Source: an uncultured Verrucomicrobiales bacterium
GTDB lineage: Bacteria > Verrucomicrobiota > Verrucomicrobiia > Limisphaerales > Palsa-1400
DNA length: 45,425 nucleotides
Assembly (NCBI GenBank): GCA_903898185.1
Contig: CAIUEN010000121.1
Span: 1 to 45,425 of the forward strand
Direction: 5' to 3'
Numbering within the stretch: position 1 is the stretch's first letter; the number at the start of each line of letters is the position of its first letter. Below, piece after piece: positions 1 through 9,357 of this stretch. The translations under genes were made by a program, and so were the position numbers. The notes under the pieces were generated by a model. The model did no database searches. It saw only the letters and a list, made by a program, of their open reading frames with translations, and was not told where the DNA came from.

Positions 1-465
1 ATCACTCCGACCGGCCCCGCCAGGTGCTTTTGTTCCGTTTCTTCCCTGACTGGTGGCAGGCTTCACCATCTCCGAGAGGTTGGCCGCCGGTGTTTCTTTT
101 TTGCGTAACGAAGCTGAACCGAGTTCACCCCTTGCGGGATTAGGGCTCGCGCATTTGTTGTCGGAGGCTTCTTCTTCCCCCTCGCCTGGGTTTCCCCAGA
201 CCGCAGCGTTTCGCGGGCTTCATCTCTTCGGCTCGCCGCCGCGCATCTATATGTTGAAGGGACTATTTTCATATTCGGCACTTCTCTGTTCAGCGACAAT
301 TAGAAACGGTCGAGGAAAAGTAATTGTCGTTGTACACTTCTCAGCCAAACAGACATGCCAGCTTCTCTGGCTTAACCGGAGGGCGCGGAGACGGAAATCT
401 TCCATTGAATATTGGGTATTCTTGATTGCTTGCCAAAATGAGAGTTGCCGCTCTTGTCGTGGGAA
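1..465. other. Gene-free stretch with hairpin module
   Basis: I see no credible gene here; the open frames on both strands are low-complexity and match no family I recognise. The one clear structure is an inverted repeat at 291-302 and 321-332 (12 bp counting one G-T pair, 18-nt loop), whose sequence recurs in opposite orientation at 38526-38568. The stretch 1-285, read on the minus strand away from that hairpin, could be the flank of a mobile element running off the window start, but nothing in it proves this. Confidence 0.5.
291..332. repeat. Hairpin module, copy 1
   Basis: Arms CAGCGACAATTA (291-302) and TAATTGTCGTTG (321-332) can pair over 12 positions with one G-T wobble. The 24 bases at 286-309 are identical to the reverse complement of 38550-38573, and the 3' arm also matches 38526-38537; only about 11 loop bases differ. 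No T-run follows, so this is not a typical Rho-independent terminator. Confidence 0.8.
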
Positions 466-495
466 TTGACACTTCTATTAGGCAACGCCTATACT
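466..495 (+). promoter_or_regulatory. Promoter of the Rrf2 regulator, with dyad
   Basis: A perfect -35 box TTGACA (466-471) and a -10 box TATACT (490-495) are separated by 18 bp, placing the transcript start near 502, about 18 nt before the ATG at 520. A dyad TAGGC-AAC-GCCTA (479-491) covers the end of the spacer and the start of the -10 box. Rrf2 proteins often repress their own gene from such a position, so autoregulation is a reasonable inference. Confidence 0.65.
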
Positions 496-519
496 GAAGA
501 CGAAATTTGTCCGATTGCC

Positions 520-996
520 ATGCAAATCACTCGCGCAGGCGAATATGGGATTATGGGGTTGATCCATCTGGCGCGTCGAGCGCCAGGGCAAGTGGCTATG
601 ATCGAAGAGGTTAGCCATTCCGAGCACATCCCGAAGAGTTTTCTTGCAAAGATTTTTCAGCACTTGGTCAAAGTCGGACTGGTCCGCTCCGTGCGGGGAG
701 CAGGAGGCGGATTTGTGCTCGCTCGCGACCCAACGCAGATCACGGTTTTGGAGATCATTGAGGCCATTGAGGGCAAAATTGTTTTCCAGCGGTGCCTGCA
801 GGACGAACCCGAGTGTGAGCACTTTGGCGGCTGCGCCTTGTGCGGTCTTTTCGAGCAGGCGCAAGACGGCATGCGCGAGGTTTTCATGCGCACGACGTTG
901 AAAGACCTCATAGAGCGGCAGGATCGGATGGAGGCCAAAGGCCCAACTTCGTCGCCGATCACCAATGTGGCAACTCTCCCAGAGGCCGCTAAATGA
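520..996 (+). CDS. Rrf2 family transcriptional regulator, probable Fe-S sensor
   Basis: This 158-residue protein has the Rrf2 winged-helix fold at residues 1-70 (MQITRAGEYG start, SFLAKIFQHL recognition region, RGAGGGF wing). Cysteines C92, C99 and C105, with an extra C108, sit where IscR and NsrR hold a [2Fe-2S] or [4Fe-4S] cluster, so it probably senses iron-sulfur status, oxidants or nitric oxide. The ATG at 520 is chosen because the family begins with this motif; an in-frame ATG at 445 would precede the promoter at 466-495. It is followed by an exporter operon in the same direction, which it may control; in E. coli the equivalent exporter is under the TetR-type regulator CecR. Family call sure, ligand inferred. 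Confidence 0.9.
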   Translation: MQITRAGEYGIMGLIHLARRAPGQVAMIEEVSHSEHIPKSFLAKIFQHLVKVGLVRSVRGAGGGFVLARDPTQITVLEIIEAIEGKIVFQRCLQDEPECEHFGGCALCGLFEQAQDGMREVFMRTTLKDLIERQDRMEAKGPTSSPITNVATLPEAAK

Positions 997-1029
997 TGTC
1001 CTCTGTCGGAAAAAAGATAAGCGTGTGAA

Positions 1030-1125
1030 GTAACTGTTCTGTTCAGAGGGAGAAATTGGCGTCTCGCTGACGCTCGCCGGAGGGAGGGGCACAGGCAAGG
1101 ATGCCTATGCTACGTGAATAGTTAC
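1030..1125. repeat. Family A palindromic element, copy 1
   Basis: A 96-bp element bounded by near-perfect inverted ends GTAACTGTTC / GAATAGTTAC. Inside are two hairpins: GCGTC-TCGCT-GACGC, and an AGGCA/TGCCT stem within CACAGGCAAGGATGCCTATG. It lies between the Rrf2 gene and the membrane fusion protein gene. Relatives lie at 12114, 18137, 22050, 24736 and 35331. Confidence 0.85.
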
Positions 1126-1144
1126 CGTCTGAATTTTAGTTGGT

Positions 1145-2125
1145 ATGAAGAAGAAGTTGATTATTCCATTACTCCTGATCGCGGGGTTGGGGGGGTGGTG
1201 GGGCTTTGAGGCCAAAGATCGGGACGATGGAAAGAACCTCTTGTTGCATGGCAACGTGGATATTCGCGAGGTGACCCTCGGATTTCGGGTGGCCGGACGC
1301 ATCGCGTCATTGTCATGCGACGAAGGCGATGCCGTCAAAGCCGGTGACGTCATAGCGCAACTCGACGACGAACCTTACCGGCGAGCCATCGCCGAAATTG
1401 CCGGCCAAGTCGCCACTGCCAGGGCGCGCGCGCAAATGGTGGAGTCGGGCTACCGACCGCAGGAAACCGCCCAAGCGCGCGCCGTTGTCCGCGAGCGGGA
1501 AGTCACTTTTAAGAATGCCAAGCGATTGTTTGACCGCCAGGAACAATTGCTCGATACCAAGGCCGTTTCCATCCAGGATCGCGACGATGCCGAGGCGAGG
1601 TATCGCGAGGCCGAGGCGCGCCTGAAATCAGCGCGTGAGCAGTTAACTCTGCTGGAATCCGGATTTCGCACCGAGGAAATAGCCCAGGCCAAAGGCGATC
1701 TCGCCCGAGCGGAAGGCGCCCTGAAAATCGCCGAACTCAACGCCGAGGACACCGTCCTCAAAGCGCCGACCAACGGCGTGATCCTCACTCGCGCCCAAGA
1801 AGCAGGTGCCATTGTTGCGGCTGGAACGCCCGTGCTGACCCTGTCTCTCAAGCAGCCAATCTGGGTACGCGCCTATATTCACGAACCAGACCTTGGACGA
1901 ATCCATCCCGGCTCAAAAGTCGAGGTTTTCACCGACTCCCGTCCAAACCAGTCATACGCAGGCACGGTTGGATTTATTTCTCCTCGCGCCGAGTTCACGC
2001 CTAAAAGCGTCGAAACAACCAAGCTGCGAACGCTGCTGGTCTATCGCCTGCGCATTACAGTCTCGAATCCGGACGACGAGTTGCGTCAGGGAATGCCGGT
2101 AACCGTCCGCATCGCTACCCAATGA
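1145..2125 (+). CDS. HlyD/YbhG-type membrane fusion protein of an ABC exporter
   Basis: The 326-residue periplasmic adaptor has a short N-terminal membrane anchor or signal (residues 4-20), a lipoyl-like half (GFRVAGRI, EGDAVKAGDVIAQLD, about residues 45-75), a long alpha-helical hairpin (about 80-205) and the returning lipoyl half (VLKAPTNGVI, about 208-217), followed by a beta-barrel domain. Family members link inner-membrane ABC transporters to an outer-membrane channel. It is 12 bp upstream of the double ATPase gene and starts a four-gene operon with the order of E. coli ybhGFSR. A family A repeat separates it from the Rrf2 gene. No outer-membrane channel gene is seen nearby. Substrate unknown; drugs or cations would fit the family. 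Confidence 0.9.
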   Translation: MKKKLIIPLLLIAGLGGWWGFEAKDRDDGKNLLLHGNVDIREVTLGFRVAGRIASLSCDEGDAVKAGDVIAQLDDEPYRRAIAEIAGQVATARARAQMVESGYRPQETAQARAVVREREVTFKNAKRLFDRQEQLLDTKAVSIQDRDDAEARYREAEARLKSAREQLTLLESGFRTEEIAQAKGDLARAEGALKIAELNAEDTVLKAPTNGVILTRAQEAGAIVAAGTPVLTLSLKQPIWVRAYIHEPDLGRIHPGSKVEVFTDSRPNQSYAGTVGFISPRAEFTPKSVETTKLRTLLVYRLRITVSNPDDELRQGMPVTVRIATQ

Positions 2126-2137
2126 CCGCATCCTGAC

Positions 2138-3865
2138 ATGTCAGAGGTCATCGCCATCCTGGAAAACGTGGGGAAGCTCTTTCCAAAGGCCAAAAAGTCG
2201 GCTGTGGAAGACGTTTCCGCTCAAATCCAAACCGGTTTGGTCACCGGATTGGTGGGGCCGGATGGCGCTGGCAAAACAACGTTGATTCGATTGATGGCCG
2301 GCTTGCTGGCACCCACTTCCGGTCGCCTGCGCATTGATGGCGGGGATCCCATTGCGGATGCCGCGCGTTTGCGCGAGAATATCGGTTACATGCCACAAAA
2401 GTTCGGGCTTTACGAGGATTTGTCGGTTGAGGAGAACTTGACGCTTTACGCCGATCTGCGCGGCGTCATCGGCGCTGAGCGCGAAACCGCGTTCAAGCGA
2501 TTGCTCGACTTCACCGATCTCGTCCGCTTCACAAACCGTCTTGCTGGCAAGCTTTCGGGCGGCATGAAACAGAAGCTGGGCCTGGCCTGCGCGCTTCTTG
2601 GCAAACCCCGCATTCTCTTGCTTGATGAACCAGGAGTCGGGGTGGACCCAATCTCTCGGCGCGAACTTTGGAAAATGGTCAAAGACCTCGTCGCTCAAGG
2701 GATGGCGGTTGTCTGGAGCACTGCTTATCTTGACGAAGCCGAACTGTGCGGACAGGTGATTCTGATGAACGAAGGCAAGCTGATCTTCGCTGGGGTGCCT
2801 TCCGTAATGACAGAGAGGATGAATGGCCGCTGTTTTTTGATTCAAAGTTGCCAGGGGAGCCGAAGGCAATTGTTAACCCGCGCTCTGCGACGCCCCGAGG
2901 TGATGGATGGGGTCATCCAAGGCCACAGCGTGCGGTTGGTCCTCCGCAAAGGGGCAGCCGCTCCGAAGTTGTCGGAGTTGCAGGCCGGGCCGGAATGCGT
3001 CACAACGCCCGTTGCGTCACGGTTCGAGGATGCTTTTATTGACGCGCTGGGCGGCGGCCCGGGCGGCGAGTCGCTTCTGGCCGAGCGGATGCGGAGCATT
3101 CCCGGCCCGAAGGAAACCGTGATCAAGGCCGGTAATTTGACAAAAAAATTCGGCGATTTTGCGGCGGCGGATCAGGTGACGTTTTCGGTTGCGCGCGGCG
3201 AGATTTTCGGATTGCTCGGACCCAACGGGGCGGGCAAATCGACCACTTTCCGCATGATGTGCGGTCTGCTGGCGCCGACATCGGGAACGGCTCGGGTGAT
3301 GGGCATCGATTTGGCGCACAGCGCGAGCAAAGCCCGGCAGCGGCTGGGCTACATGGCTCAGAAATTCTCTCTTTACAGCAGTCTGAGTGTCTTGCAAAAC
3401 CTCGAATTCTTCTCAGGCGTGTACGGCTTGAGGGGAGCGAAGCAGCAGACCCAGATCGACGAAATGGTTGAGGTGTTCAAGTTCGGTCCGTTTCTGGACG
3501 TCACGCCAGACACCCTCCCGCTTGGCTTCAAACAGCGAATGGCACTGGCATGCGCGGTCATGCATGAGCCGGACATTCTTTTTTTGGACGAACCGACCTC
3601 TGGCGTCGATCCGGTCACACGCCGTGAGTTCTGGACTCACATCAACGGGCTGGTCGAGAAAGGGGTTACGGTCATGGTCACCACGCATTTCATGGACGAA
3701 GCGGAATACTGCGACCGCGTGGCACTAGTTTACCGGGGAGGCATCATCGCCGCCGGCACACCGGATGATCTCAAGCAATCGGTCGCATCGACGAACAATC
3801 CCGATCCGTCGATGGAAGACGCGTTCATCGAATTGGTCGGACGGAACGAGCCTGTCAATGGATGA
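2138..3865 (+). CDS. YbhF-type double ABC ATPase subunit
   Basis: This 575-residue protein carries two nucleotide-binding domains. NBD1 has Walker A GPDGAGKTT (40-48), signature LSGGMKQKL and Walker B LLLDEPGVGVDP; NBD2 has Walker A GPNGAGKST (about 361), a degenerate signature LPLGFKQRM and Walker B LFLDEPTSGVDP. The H-loop is WSTAYLDEAE in NBD1, lacking His, and VTTHFMDEAE in NBD2. One composite ATP site (Walker A and H-loop of NBD1 plus signature of NBD2) is therefore degenerate and the other canonical. I recall this asymmetry as a YbhF family trait rather than decay. It powers the two permeases downstream; its end overlaps the next start by 8 bases (ATGGATGA), suggesting translational coupling. 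Confidence 0.92.
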   Translation: MSEVIAILENVGKLFPKAKKSAVEDVSAQIQTGLVTGLVGPDGAGKTTLIRLMAGLLAPTSGRLRIDGGDPIADAARLRENIGYMPQKFGLYEDLSVEENLTLYADLRGVIGAERETAFKRLLDFTDLVRFTNRLAGKLSGGMKQKLGLACALLGKPRILLLDEPGVGVDPISRRELWKMVKDLVAQGMAVVWSTAYLDEAELCGQVILMNEGKLIFAGVPSVMTERMNGRCFLIQSCQGSRRQLLTRALRRPEVMDGVIQGHSVRLVLRKGAAAPKLSELQAGPECVTTPVASRFEDAFIDALGGGPGGESLLAERMRSIPGPKETVIKAGNLTKKFGDFAAADQVTFSVARGEIFGLLGPNGAGKSTTFRMMCGLLAPTSGTARVMGIDLAHSASKARQRLGYMAQKFSLYSSLSVLQNLEFFSGVYGLRGAKQQTQIDEMVEVFKFGPFLDVTPDTLPLGFKQRMALACAVMHEPDILFLDEPTSGVDPVTRREFWTHINGLVEKGVTVMVTTHFMDEAEYCDRVALVYRGGIIAAGTPDDLKQSVASTNNPDPSMEDAFIELVGRNEPVNG

Positions 3866-5003
3866 TTCCAAGATGAACTTTTCTGGATTTTTTCGCCGTC
3901 TGGTTGCGCTGTGCCGCAAGGAGACACGTCAGATTCTGCGCGATCCCAGCAGCAACCTGATCGCGTTTGTCCTGCCGGTGGCATTGCTTTTTATTTACAG
4001 CTATGGAATCAACCTGGACTCGACCTCAGTCAGCATCGGCCTGGTTCTCGAAGATTCCAGCCGTGAGGCGCGACAGTTTGCGGACAGCTTCATCGGCTCG
4101 CCTTATATGAAGGTGGTGACCTCGCTCAATCGCGCCGAAATGGAGCAGGCGATCATGGAGACGACCGTGCGAGGGTTCGTCGTGATACCAGAGGATTTTG
4201 CCCGGCGGCTCCAGCGTCCCACCGACACCGCGCCTCTGCTGGTGGTGACCGACGGCACCGAGCCCAACCTGGCGAGTTTTGTGGAGAATTATACTCGCGG
4301 AGCGTGGCAGAACTGGCTGCAACATCGCGCGGATGAACATGGACGGAAATTCACCACCGCCATTTCACTGGAGCCCCGCTATTGGTTTAATCCCTCGGCC
4401 GAAAGCCGCAATTTCATCATTCCGGGAGCAATCACTGTGATTATGACTGTGATTGGGGCGCTGTTGACGTCGCTGGTCATCGCGAGAGAGTGGGAGCGCG
4501 GCACCATGGAGGCGCTTCTGGCCACACCGGTTACACGGGCGGAGTTGTTGCTCAGCAAGATCATCCCGTATTATGCGCTGGGGATTGTGTCGCTGTTGAT
4601 CTGCGTGGCGGTGGCAGTGTTTGCGCTGCATGTGCCGTTTCGCGGATCGCTCTGGGTATTGCTGATGGTGTCGAGCCTGTTCCTGTTCAGCGCTCTTGGC
4701 TTCGGACTGCTGCTCTCGACCATGACTCGCAACCAGTTCAATGCCGCGCAAGGAGCGCTCAACGGCGCGTTCCTGCCCGCGCTGATTCTTTCGGGCTTTA
4801 TTTACGAGATTCGCAGCATGCCGTTGATCATCCAGGCAGTGACCTACCTGATCCCGGCGCGATACTTTGTCAATGCAATGCATACCCTCTTCATGGCGGG
4901 CAACATCTGGTCGGTGCTGCTGCGTAACATGTTCTTCCTGGCAATTGCATCGGTCTTCTTCCTTGGATTGACCGCATTGAAAACACGACGGAGGCTGGAA
5001 TAG
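3858..5003 (+). CDS. ABC-2 type permease (YbhS-like)
   Basis: The inner-membrane protein has an N-terminal membrane helix (about residues 30-50) after a basic stretch (CRKETRQILRDP), a large extracytoplasmic domain (about 55-190) and five to six C-terminal helices from about residue 195, the ABC2_membrane_3 architecture. The start at 3858 overlaps the ATPase stop and has GGAACGAG upstream; ATG 3873 is an alternative. It should form a heterodimer with the next permease and receive ATP-driven conformational change from the double ATPase. Substrate not predictable from sequence. Confidence 0.9.
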   Translation: MDDSKMNFSGFFRRLVALCRKETRQILRDPSSNLIAFVLPVALLFIYSYGINLDSTSVSIGLVLEDSSREARQFADSFIGSPYMKVVTSLNRAEMEQAIMETTVRGFVVIPEDFARRLQRPTDTAPLLVVTDGTEPNLASFVENYTRGAWQNWLQHRADEHGRKFTTAISLEPRYWFNPSAESRNFIIPGAITVIMTVIGALLTSLVIAREWERGTMEALLATPVTRAELLLSKIIPYYALGIVSLLICVAVAVFALHVPFRGSLWVLLMVSSLFLFSALGFGLLLSTMTRNQFNAAQGALNGAFLPALILSGFIYEIRSMPLIIQAVTYLIPARYFVNAMHTLFMAGNIWSVLLRNMFFLAIASVFFLGLTALKTRRRLE

Positions 5004-5006
5004 ACG

Positions 5007-6113
5007 ATGTATTACCGAATCAAGACATTGGTTATCAAGGAATTGCAAACGCTGCTACGCGATCCACAAGGACGCCGCCTGCTGATCATCCCCGTGTTTT
5101 TGCAACTGGCGCTATTCCCGCTGGCTTCGACGCTGGAAGTCACAAACAACACGCTGGCTGTTCTGAACGAGGACGGCGGTTCAGCGTCGTTCGAACTCAT
5201 CCAAAGATTCTCGCATGCCAAAGCGTTCAAGGAGACGCTCACGTTGCAGAGCGAGGATGAATTGCGCCAGACGATTGATCAACAAAAAGCGCTGGTGGTG
5301 TTGCGGTTCCCGCCTGATTTCTCACGCAGCGTCGCTGCCGGGCGACCTGTGATGATTCAGGCAATCATGGACGGGCGGCGCTCGAACGGAGGTCAGATCG
5401 CATTTGGTTACCTGCAACAAATCCTTCAAACCTACCTGGACGAACGCGACGTGGCCACTTCGCGCATTCCCATTTCAAAAGTTGTCGTTCGGCACTGGTT
5501 CAATCCGAACTTGGAATATACATGGTTCGTCGTTCCAAGCCTGGTGGCGATCATCACAACCATCAGCACATTGATTGTCACCTCGCTGTCAGTCGCGCGC
5601 GAGCGTGAGCACGGAACGCTGGACCAACTGCTGGTCTCGCCGTTGACGCCGGGGATGATCATGATCGGCAAGGCGGTGCCGGCCCTGCTCGTGGCCATGT
5701 TCCAAGGGACGATCATTCTGCTGGGCGGCATCTTCATTTACCAGGTTCCATTCCAAGGCTCGTTCCTGCTGCTTTACGCCAGCATGATCTGCTACATCCT
5801 GGCGCTGGTCGGGTTTGGACTCCTGATCTCCTCCATCTGCGCAACCCAGCAACAGGCGTTCCTGGGCGTTTTCAGCTTCGTGATGCCGGCAATCTTGCTC
5901 TCGGGATATGTGTCGCCGATTGACAACATGCCAGTGTGGCTTCAGCACCTGACCTGGGCCAACCCGTTGCGGCATTTCATCCTGATTGTCAAAAGCATTT
6001 TCCTCAAGAACGCTCCTGCCGCAGTCGTCCTGCAAAGCGTCTGGCCGCTCCTGTTGATCGCAGTTGCAACCTCCACCACCGCCAACCTTTTCTTCCGCAA
6101 ACATGTGGTGTGA
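5007..6113 (+). CDS. ABC-2 type permease (YbhR-like)
   Basis: The 368-residue second permease has the same plan as its neighbour: KELQTLLRDPQGRR, then a membrane helix (about residues 26-45), an extracytoplasmic domain, and a C-terminal helical block that includes VAREREHGTLDQLLVSPL, a coupling-helix-like segment typical of ABC-2 permeases. It begins 3 bp after the previous stop, with GGAGG about 12 nt ahead of the ATG. It closes the exporter operon and converges on glnS with only 12 bp between stop codons, so there is little room for a conventional terminator. Confidence 0.9.
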   Translation: MYYRIKTLVIKELQTLLRDPQGRRLLIIPVFLQLALFPLASTLEVTNNTLAVLNEDGGSASFELIQRFSHAKAFKETLTLQSEDELRQTIDQQKALVVLRFPPDFSRSVAAGRPVMIQAIMDGRRSNGGQIAFGYLQQILQTYLDERDVATSRIPISKVVVRHWFNPNLEYTWFVVPSLVAIITTISTLIVTSLSVAREREHGTLDQLLVSPLTPGMIMIGKAVPALLVAMFQGTIILLGGIFIYQVPFQGSFLLLYASMICYILALVGFGLLISSICATQQQAFLGVFSFVMPAILLSGYVSPIDNMPVWLQHLTWANPLRHFILIVKSIFLKNAPAAVVLQSVWPLLLIAVATSTTANLFFRKHVV

Positions 6114-6125
6114 GAATTCTTAATT

Positions 6126-7838
6126 TTAGTGCCCCTGCTCCTTGGCCCACGCATCTCGCAATGTTACCGTGCGATTAAACACCAGGCTGTTGGCCTTGGA
6201 GTCTTTCGGGTCCGCGCGAAAATAGCCCAAGCGCTCGAATTGGTAACGGACTTCCGGATTCGCATTGGCCAAGCTCGGCTCCAATTTGCAGCCGGTCAAG
6301 ACTTCCAATGACTTGGAATTCATGAACTCCTTGAAATCTCTGCCCTCGGCATCGGGTTGTTCGACCGTAAAAAGTCGGTCATACAGCCGAACTTCAGAGT
6401 TCAACGCATGCGCGGCGGATACCCAGTGAATGGTCGCCTTCACCTTTCGTCCGGCGGTCGTTCCACCGCTCTTGGAGTTGGGATCAATTGTGCAACGCAG
6501 TTCGGCAACCTGGCCCAGCTCGTTCTTGACGACGCTGACGCACTTGAGAATGTACGCGTAGCGCAGCCGGACTTCGTTGCCCGGAGAAAGTCGGAAGAAC
6601 TTCTTGGGCGGCACTTCCATGAAATCATCCTGTTCGATATAGATCACCCGTGAGAACGGAATCTTCCGTGTGCCTGCCGTGGAATCTTCGGGATTATTGA
6701 CCGCTTCCAATTGTTCGACCTGGCTCTCGGGATAATTTTCGATCACCACTTTGATCGGACGCAATACGGCCATGACGCGGTTCGCGCGTTTGTTAAGGTC
6801 CTCGCGCAGACTGTGCTCAAGCAACGCCACATCTGTCAAACCGTTGAACTTTGTCACGCCGATGCGCCGACAGAAATGCCGAATCGCCTCGGGAGTAAAT
6901 CCACGCCGCCGAAGTCCCGCGACGGTCGGCATCCGGGGATCATCCCAGCCGACCACAAGGCCCTCCTGCACCAGTTGCAACAGCTTGCGCTTGCTCATCA
7001 CCGTATAACTCAGATTCAGCCGGGCGAACTCAATCTGGCGCGGGTTGGGTCGGGGAACGGAAAGTTGCTCCAGAATCCAATCATAGAGCGGACGGTGAAC
7101 TTCAAATTCCAGCGTGCAGATTGAATGCGTGATGCGTTCGATGGAATCGGACAGACAATGCGCGTAATCGTACATTGGGTAGATACACCAGGCATTGCCG
7201 GTGCGATGATGCTCAAACTTGCGAATCCGATAGAGCGCCGGGTCGCGCATGTGAATATTTGGCGAAGTCATGTCGATAAGCGCGCGCAACGTCTTGGCGC
7301 CGTCGGCAAACTCCCCAGCCCTCATCCGCGCGAATAAATCGAGATTCTCATCCACCGACCGGTTCCGGTAGGGGCTCTCCTTGCCCGGAATGCTCGGCGC
7401 GCCGCGATAGGCGATCATCTCCTCGCCTGACAGGTCGCACACATACGCCTTGCCCAGTTTGATCAACTCAACGGCGTAATAATAAAGTTTTTCGAAATAA
7501 TCCGAGGCGTAGAACATGTTGTTGCCCCAGTCAAATCCGAGCCATCGGACATCTTCCTGGATCGAGTCCACGTATTCGACATCCTCGCGTGTGGGGTTCG
7601 TATCGTCAAAACGCAGATGGCAGATGCCGCCCTGGTTTTCTTGGGCAATTCCGAAATTGAGGCAGATCGACTTGGCGTGGCCAATGTGCAGGTAGCCGTT
7701 GGGTTCGGGTGGAAATCGGGTGATGACTTTGCCCCCATGCTTGTTGGTCTTGATATCCTCAGTAACGATGTCCCGGATAAAGTCCGAGGCCGCTGCCGGT
7801 TCCAAGTTCTGATCAGATGACGAATTTAACGTTGCCAT
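6126..7838 (-). CDS. glnS: Glutamine--tRNA ligase
   Basis: The 570-residue class I synthetase has the HIGH motif at residues 51-54 (within [15 protein letters not shown]) and a KMSKS-type loop VMSKR at 280-284, the length and order of bacterial GlnRS. It charges tRNA-Gln with glutamine directly, so this organism need not rely on the GatCAB amidation route for Gln. The C-terminal half shows the two anticodon-binding beta-barrels (for example [19 protein letters not shown]). It is transcribed divergently from tilS across about 100 bp; I see no convincing -35/-10 pair in that gap. Confidence 0.97.
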   Translation of the reverse strand: MATLNSSSDQNLEPAAASDFIRDIVTEDIKTNKHGGKVITRFPPEPNGYLHIGHAKSICLNFGIAQENQGGICHLRFDDTNPTREDVEYVDSIQEDVRWLGFDWGNNMFYASDYFEKLYYYAVELIKLGKAYVCDLSGEEMIAYRGAPSIPGKESPYRNRSVDENLDLFARMRAGEFADGAKTLRALIDMTSPNIHMRDPALYRIRKFEHHRTGNAWCIYPMYDYAHCLSDSIERITHSICTLEFEVHRPLYDWILEQLSVPRPNPRQIEFARLNLSYTVMSKRKLLQLVQEGLVVGWDDPRMPTVAGLRRRGFTPEAIRHFCRRIGVTKFNGLTDVALLEHSLREDLNKRANRVMAVLRPIKVVIENYPESQVEQLEAVNNPEDSTAGTRKIPFSRVIYIEQDDFMEVPPKKFFRLSPGNEVRLRYAYILKCVSVVKNELGQVAELRCTIDPNSKSGGTTAGRKVKATIHWVSAAHALNSEVRLYDRLFTVEQPDAEGRDFKEFMNSKSLEVLTGCKLEPSLANANPEVRYQFERLGYFRADPKDSKANSLVFNRTVTLRDAWAKEQGH

Positions 7839-7938
7839 TCAGCCCGCAAATCTATTGGGAAACAAAAATTCTGCAATGCTCAAAAACTGTGGCTATTCCC
7901 TCTTTTAGTGGCCCTGAGCTTTGGCTATTCTTTGCGTT

Positions 7939-9333
7939 GTGAGCCAATGGCTGGAACAAATTGAGATGGCGATGACACGACTGGTCCCGGATGCGCAGGC
8001 GGTCATGGTGGCTGTCTCGGGAGGCGTGGACTCGATGGTGCTTCTCCATATTCTTCATGAATTGGCGCCAAAACACGACTGGCGTCTGGTCGTTGCCCAT
8101 TTCAACCACCAATTGCGAGGCGAGGCCAGCGATGCGGACGAACGCCTGGTTCAAGAAACCGCCCGCGCTCTCGGTATTCCATCGGTGGAAGAGCGTGGAG
8201 ACGTTCGGGCCGAGGCAACACTCGGGAAGATTTCCATTGAAATGGCGGCCCGGCAATTACGCCACGACTTCCTGGCCCGCAGTGCCCGAGATCAAAAGAT
8301 CGAAACTGTGGCGCTCGCCCACCACGCTGGCGACCAGGTGGAACTCTTTTTTTTGCGGCTGTTTCGTGGAGCAGGTGGCACCGGGTTGGGCGGAATGAAG
8401 TCGGCAAGTCCATTGCCCTGCGATCCGCACATCCGGTTGATCCGTCCACTGCTGGATCAGACCAAGGAGTCTCTCCGAGCTTATGCTCAGGATCGAAAGA
8501 TTGCCTTTTCCGAGGATGCCACCAACGCCTCTCTCGACATCCAACGCAATCGGATTCGCAATGAATTGATCCCGCTGCTCGAACAGCACTACCAGCCCGG
8601 CTTGGCCCGGACAATCCCCCGGCTGATGGAGATTGCTGGAGCTGAAGGCGAATTCATCACCACCGCCGCCGAGAACTGGCTCCAACGCGGTTTTTATCCT
8701 CCGTTCTGGCAACTGCCGATCTCCATCCAACGGCGTTGCCTGCAGCTCCAACTACACGCACTGGAGGAGGAGTCCAATTTTGAACTGGTCGAGTGGCTGC
8801 GGCTCAATCCGGATCGAAAAATCACGCTTAGCTCGCGGATTTCGGCCATGCGTGAGACTTGGGGAACAATATGGCTTTTTCCACGCGAAGAAACCGCGCC
8901 GTCAGGCTTCACCCAGGACTCCCGCCCGGTAACGCTTAACCGGACGGGCTTCGCCGAGTTCGCCAGCCTAAAGTTTTCCTGGGTTATTTCCGATAAGCAA
9001 GGCAGTCAGTTTGGACCGATTCAAGATGTCGAATACTTTGACGCAGATCGGGTGGGCGAAAAGATTTTGCTGCGGTTTTGGCAGCCTGGCGACCGGTTTC
9101 AGCCGATAGGCGCCCGTTCGCAGTCAAAATTGCAGGATTTGTTCATCAATCTGAAGGTGCCGCGAGTCAAACGGCATCAACAAGTTGTGGCGGTTGCCAC
9201 CGACGGCGAGATTTTTTGGGTGGAAGGATTGCGCATCTCAGAGCGTTTCAAGCTCGACAAATCGACCGTTAGACGCTTGAAATGGGAGTGGCGCAAGGTT
9301 ACGAGTGTTGCGGGCAAGGCCGCGGCATGGTAA
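7939..9333 (+). CDS. tilS: tRNA(Ile)-lysidine synthase
   Basis: TilS converts the wobble cytidine of the minor tRNA-Ile (CAU anticodon) to lysidine, switching it to read AUA. The PP-loop ATP motif SGGVDS is at residues 27-32, followed by the HFNHQLRGEASDADE segment and a C-terminal TilS domain (DRFQPIGARSQSKLQDLFINLKVPR) near residue 385. The frame opens at TTG 7921; I chose GTG 7939, and ATG 7966 is also possible, since none has a strong ribosome binding site. The neighbour ftsH follows after 24 bp, a pairing common in bacteria. Confidence 0.95.
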   Translation: MSQWLEQIEMAMTRLVPDAQAVMVAVSGGVDSMVLLHILHELAPKHDWRLVVAHFNHQLRGEASDADERLVQETARALGIPSVEERGDVRAEATLGKISIEMAARQLRHDFLARSARDQKIETVALAHHAGDQVELFFLRLFRGAGGTGLGGMKSASPLPCDPHIRLIRPLLDQTKESLRAYAQDRKIAFSEDATNASLDIQRNRIRNELIPLLEQHYQPGLARTIPRLMEIAGAEGEFITTAAENWLQRGFYPPFWQLPISIQRRCLQLQLHALEEESNFELVEWLRLNPDRKITLSSRISAMRETWGTIWLFPREETAPSGFTQDSRPVTLNRTGFAEFASLKFSWVISDKQGSQFGPIQDVEYFDADRVGEKILLRFWQPGDRFQPIGARSQSKLQDLFINLKVPRVKRHQQVVAVATDGEIFWVEGLRISERFKLDKSTVRRLKWEWRKVTSVAGKAAAW

Positions 9334-9357
9334 TGTTACCCGAAGACTTATTTTAAA

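Noticed and set aside
53-469. Open frame of 138 codons on the plus strand
   Set aside because: No recognisable domain, unusual composition, and the hairpin module lies inside it; probably non-coding or mobile-element flank.
2138-3865. Missing H-loop His in NBD1 and degenerate signature in NBD2 as signs of decay
   Set aside because: The two defects fall in the same composite ATP site and I recall the same pattern in YbhF proteins, so it is a family feature.
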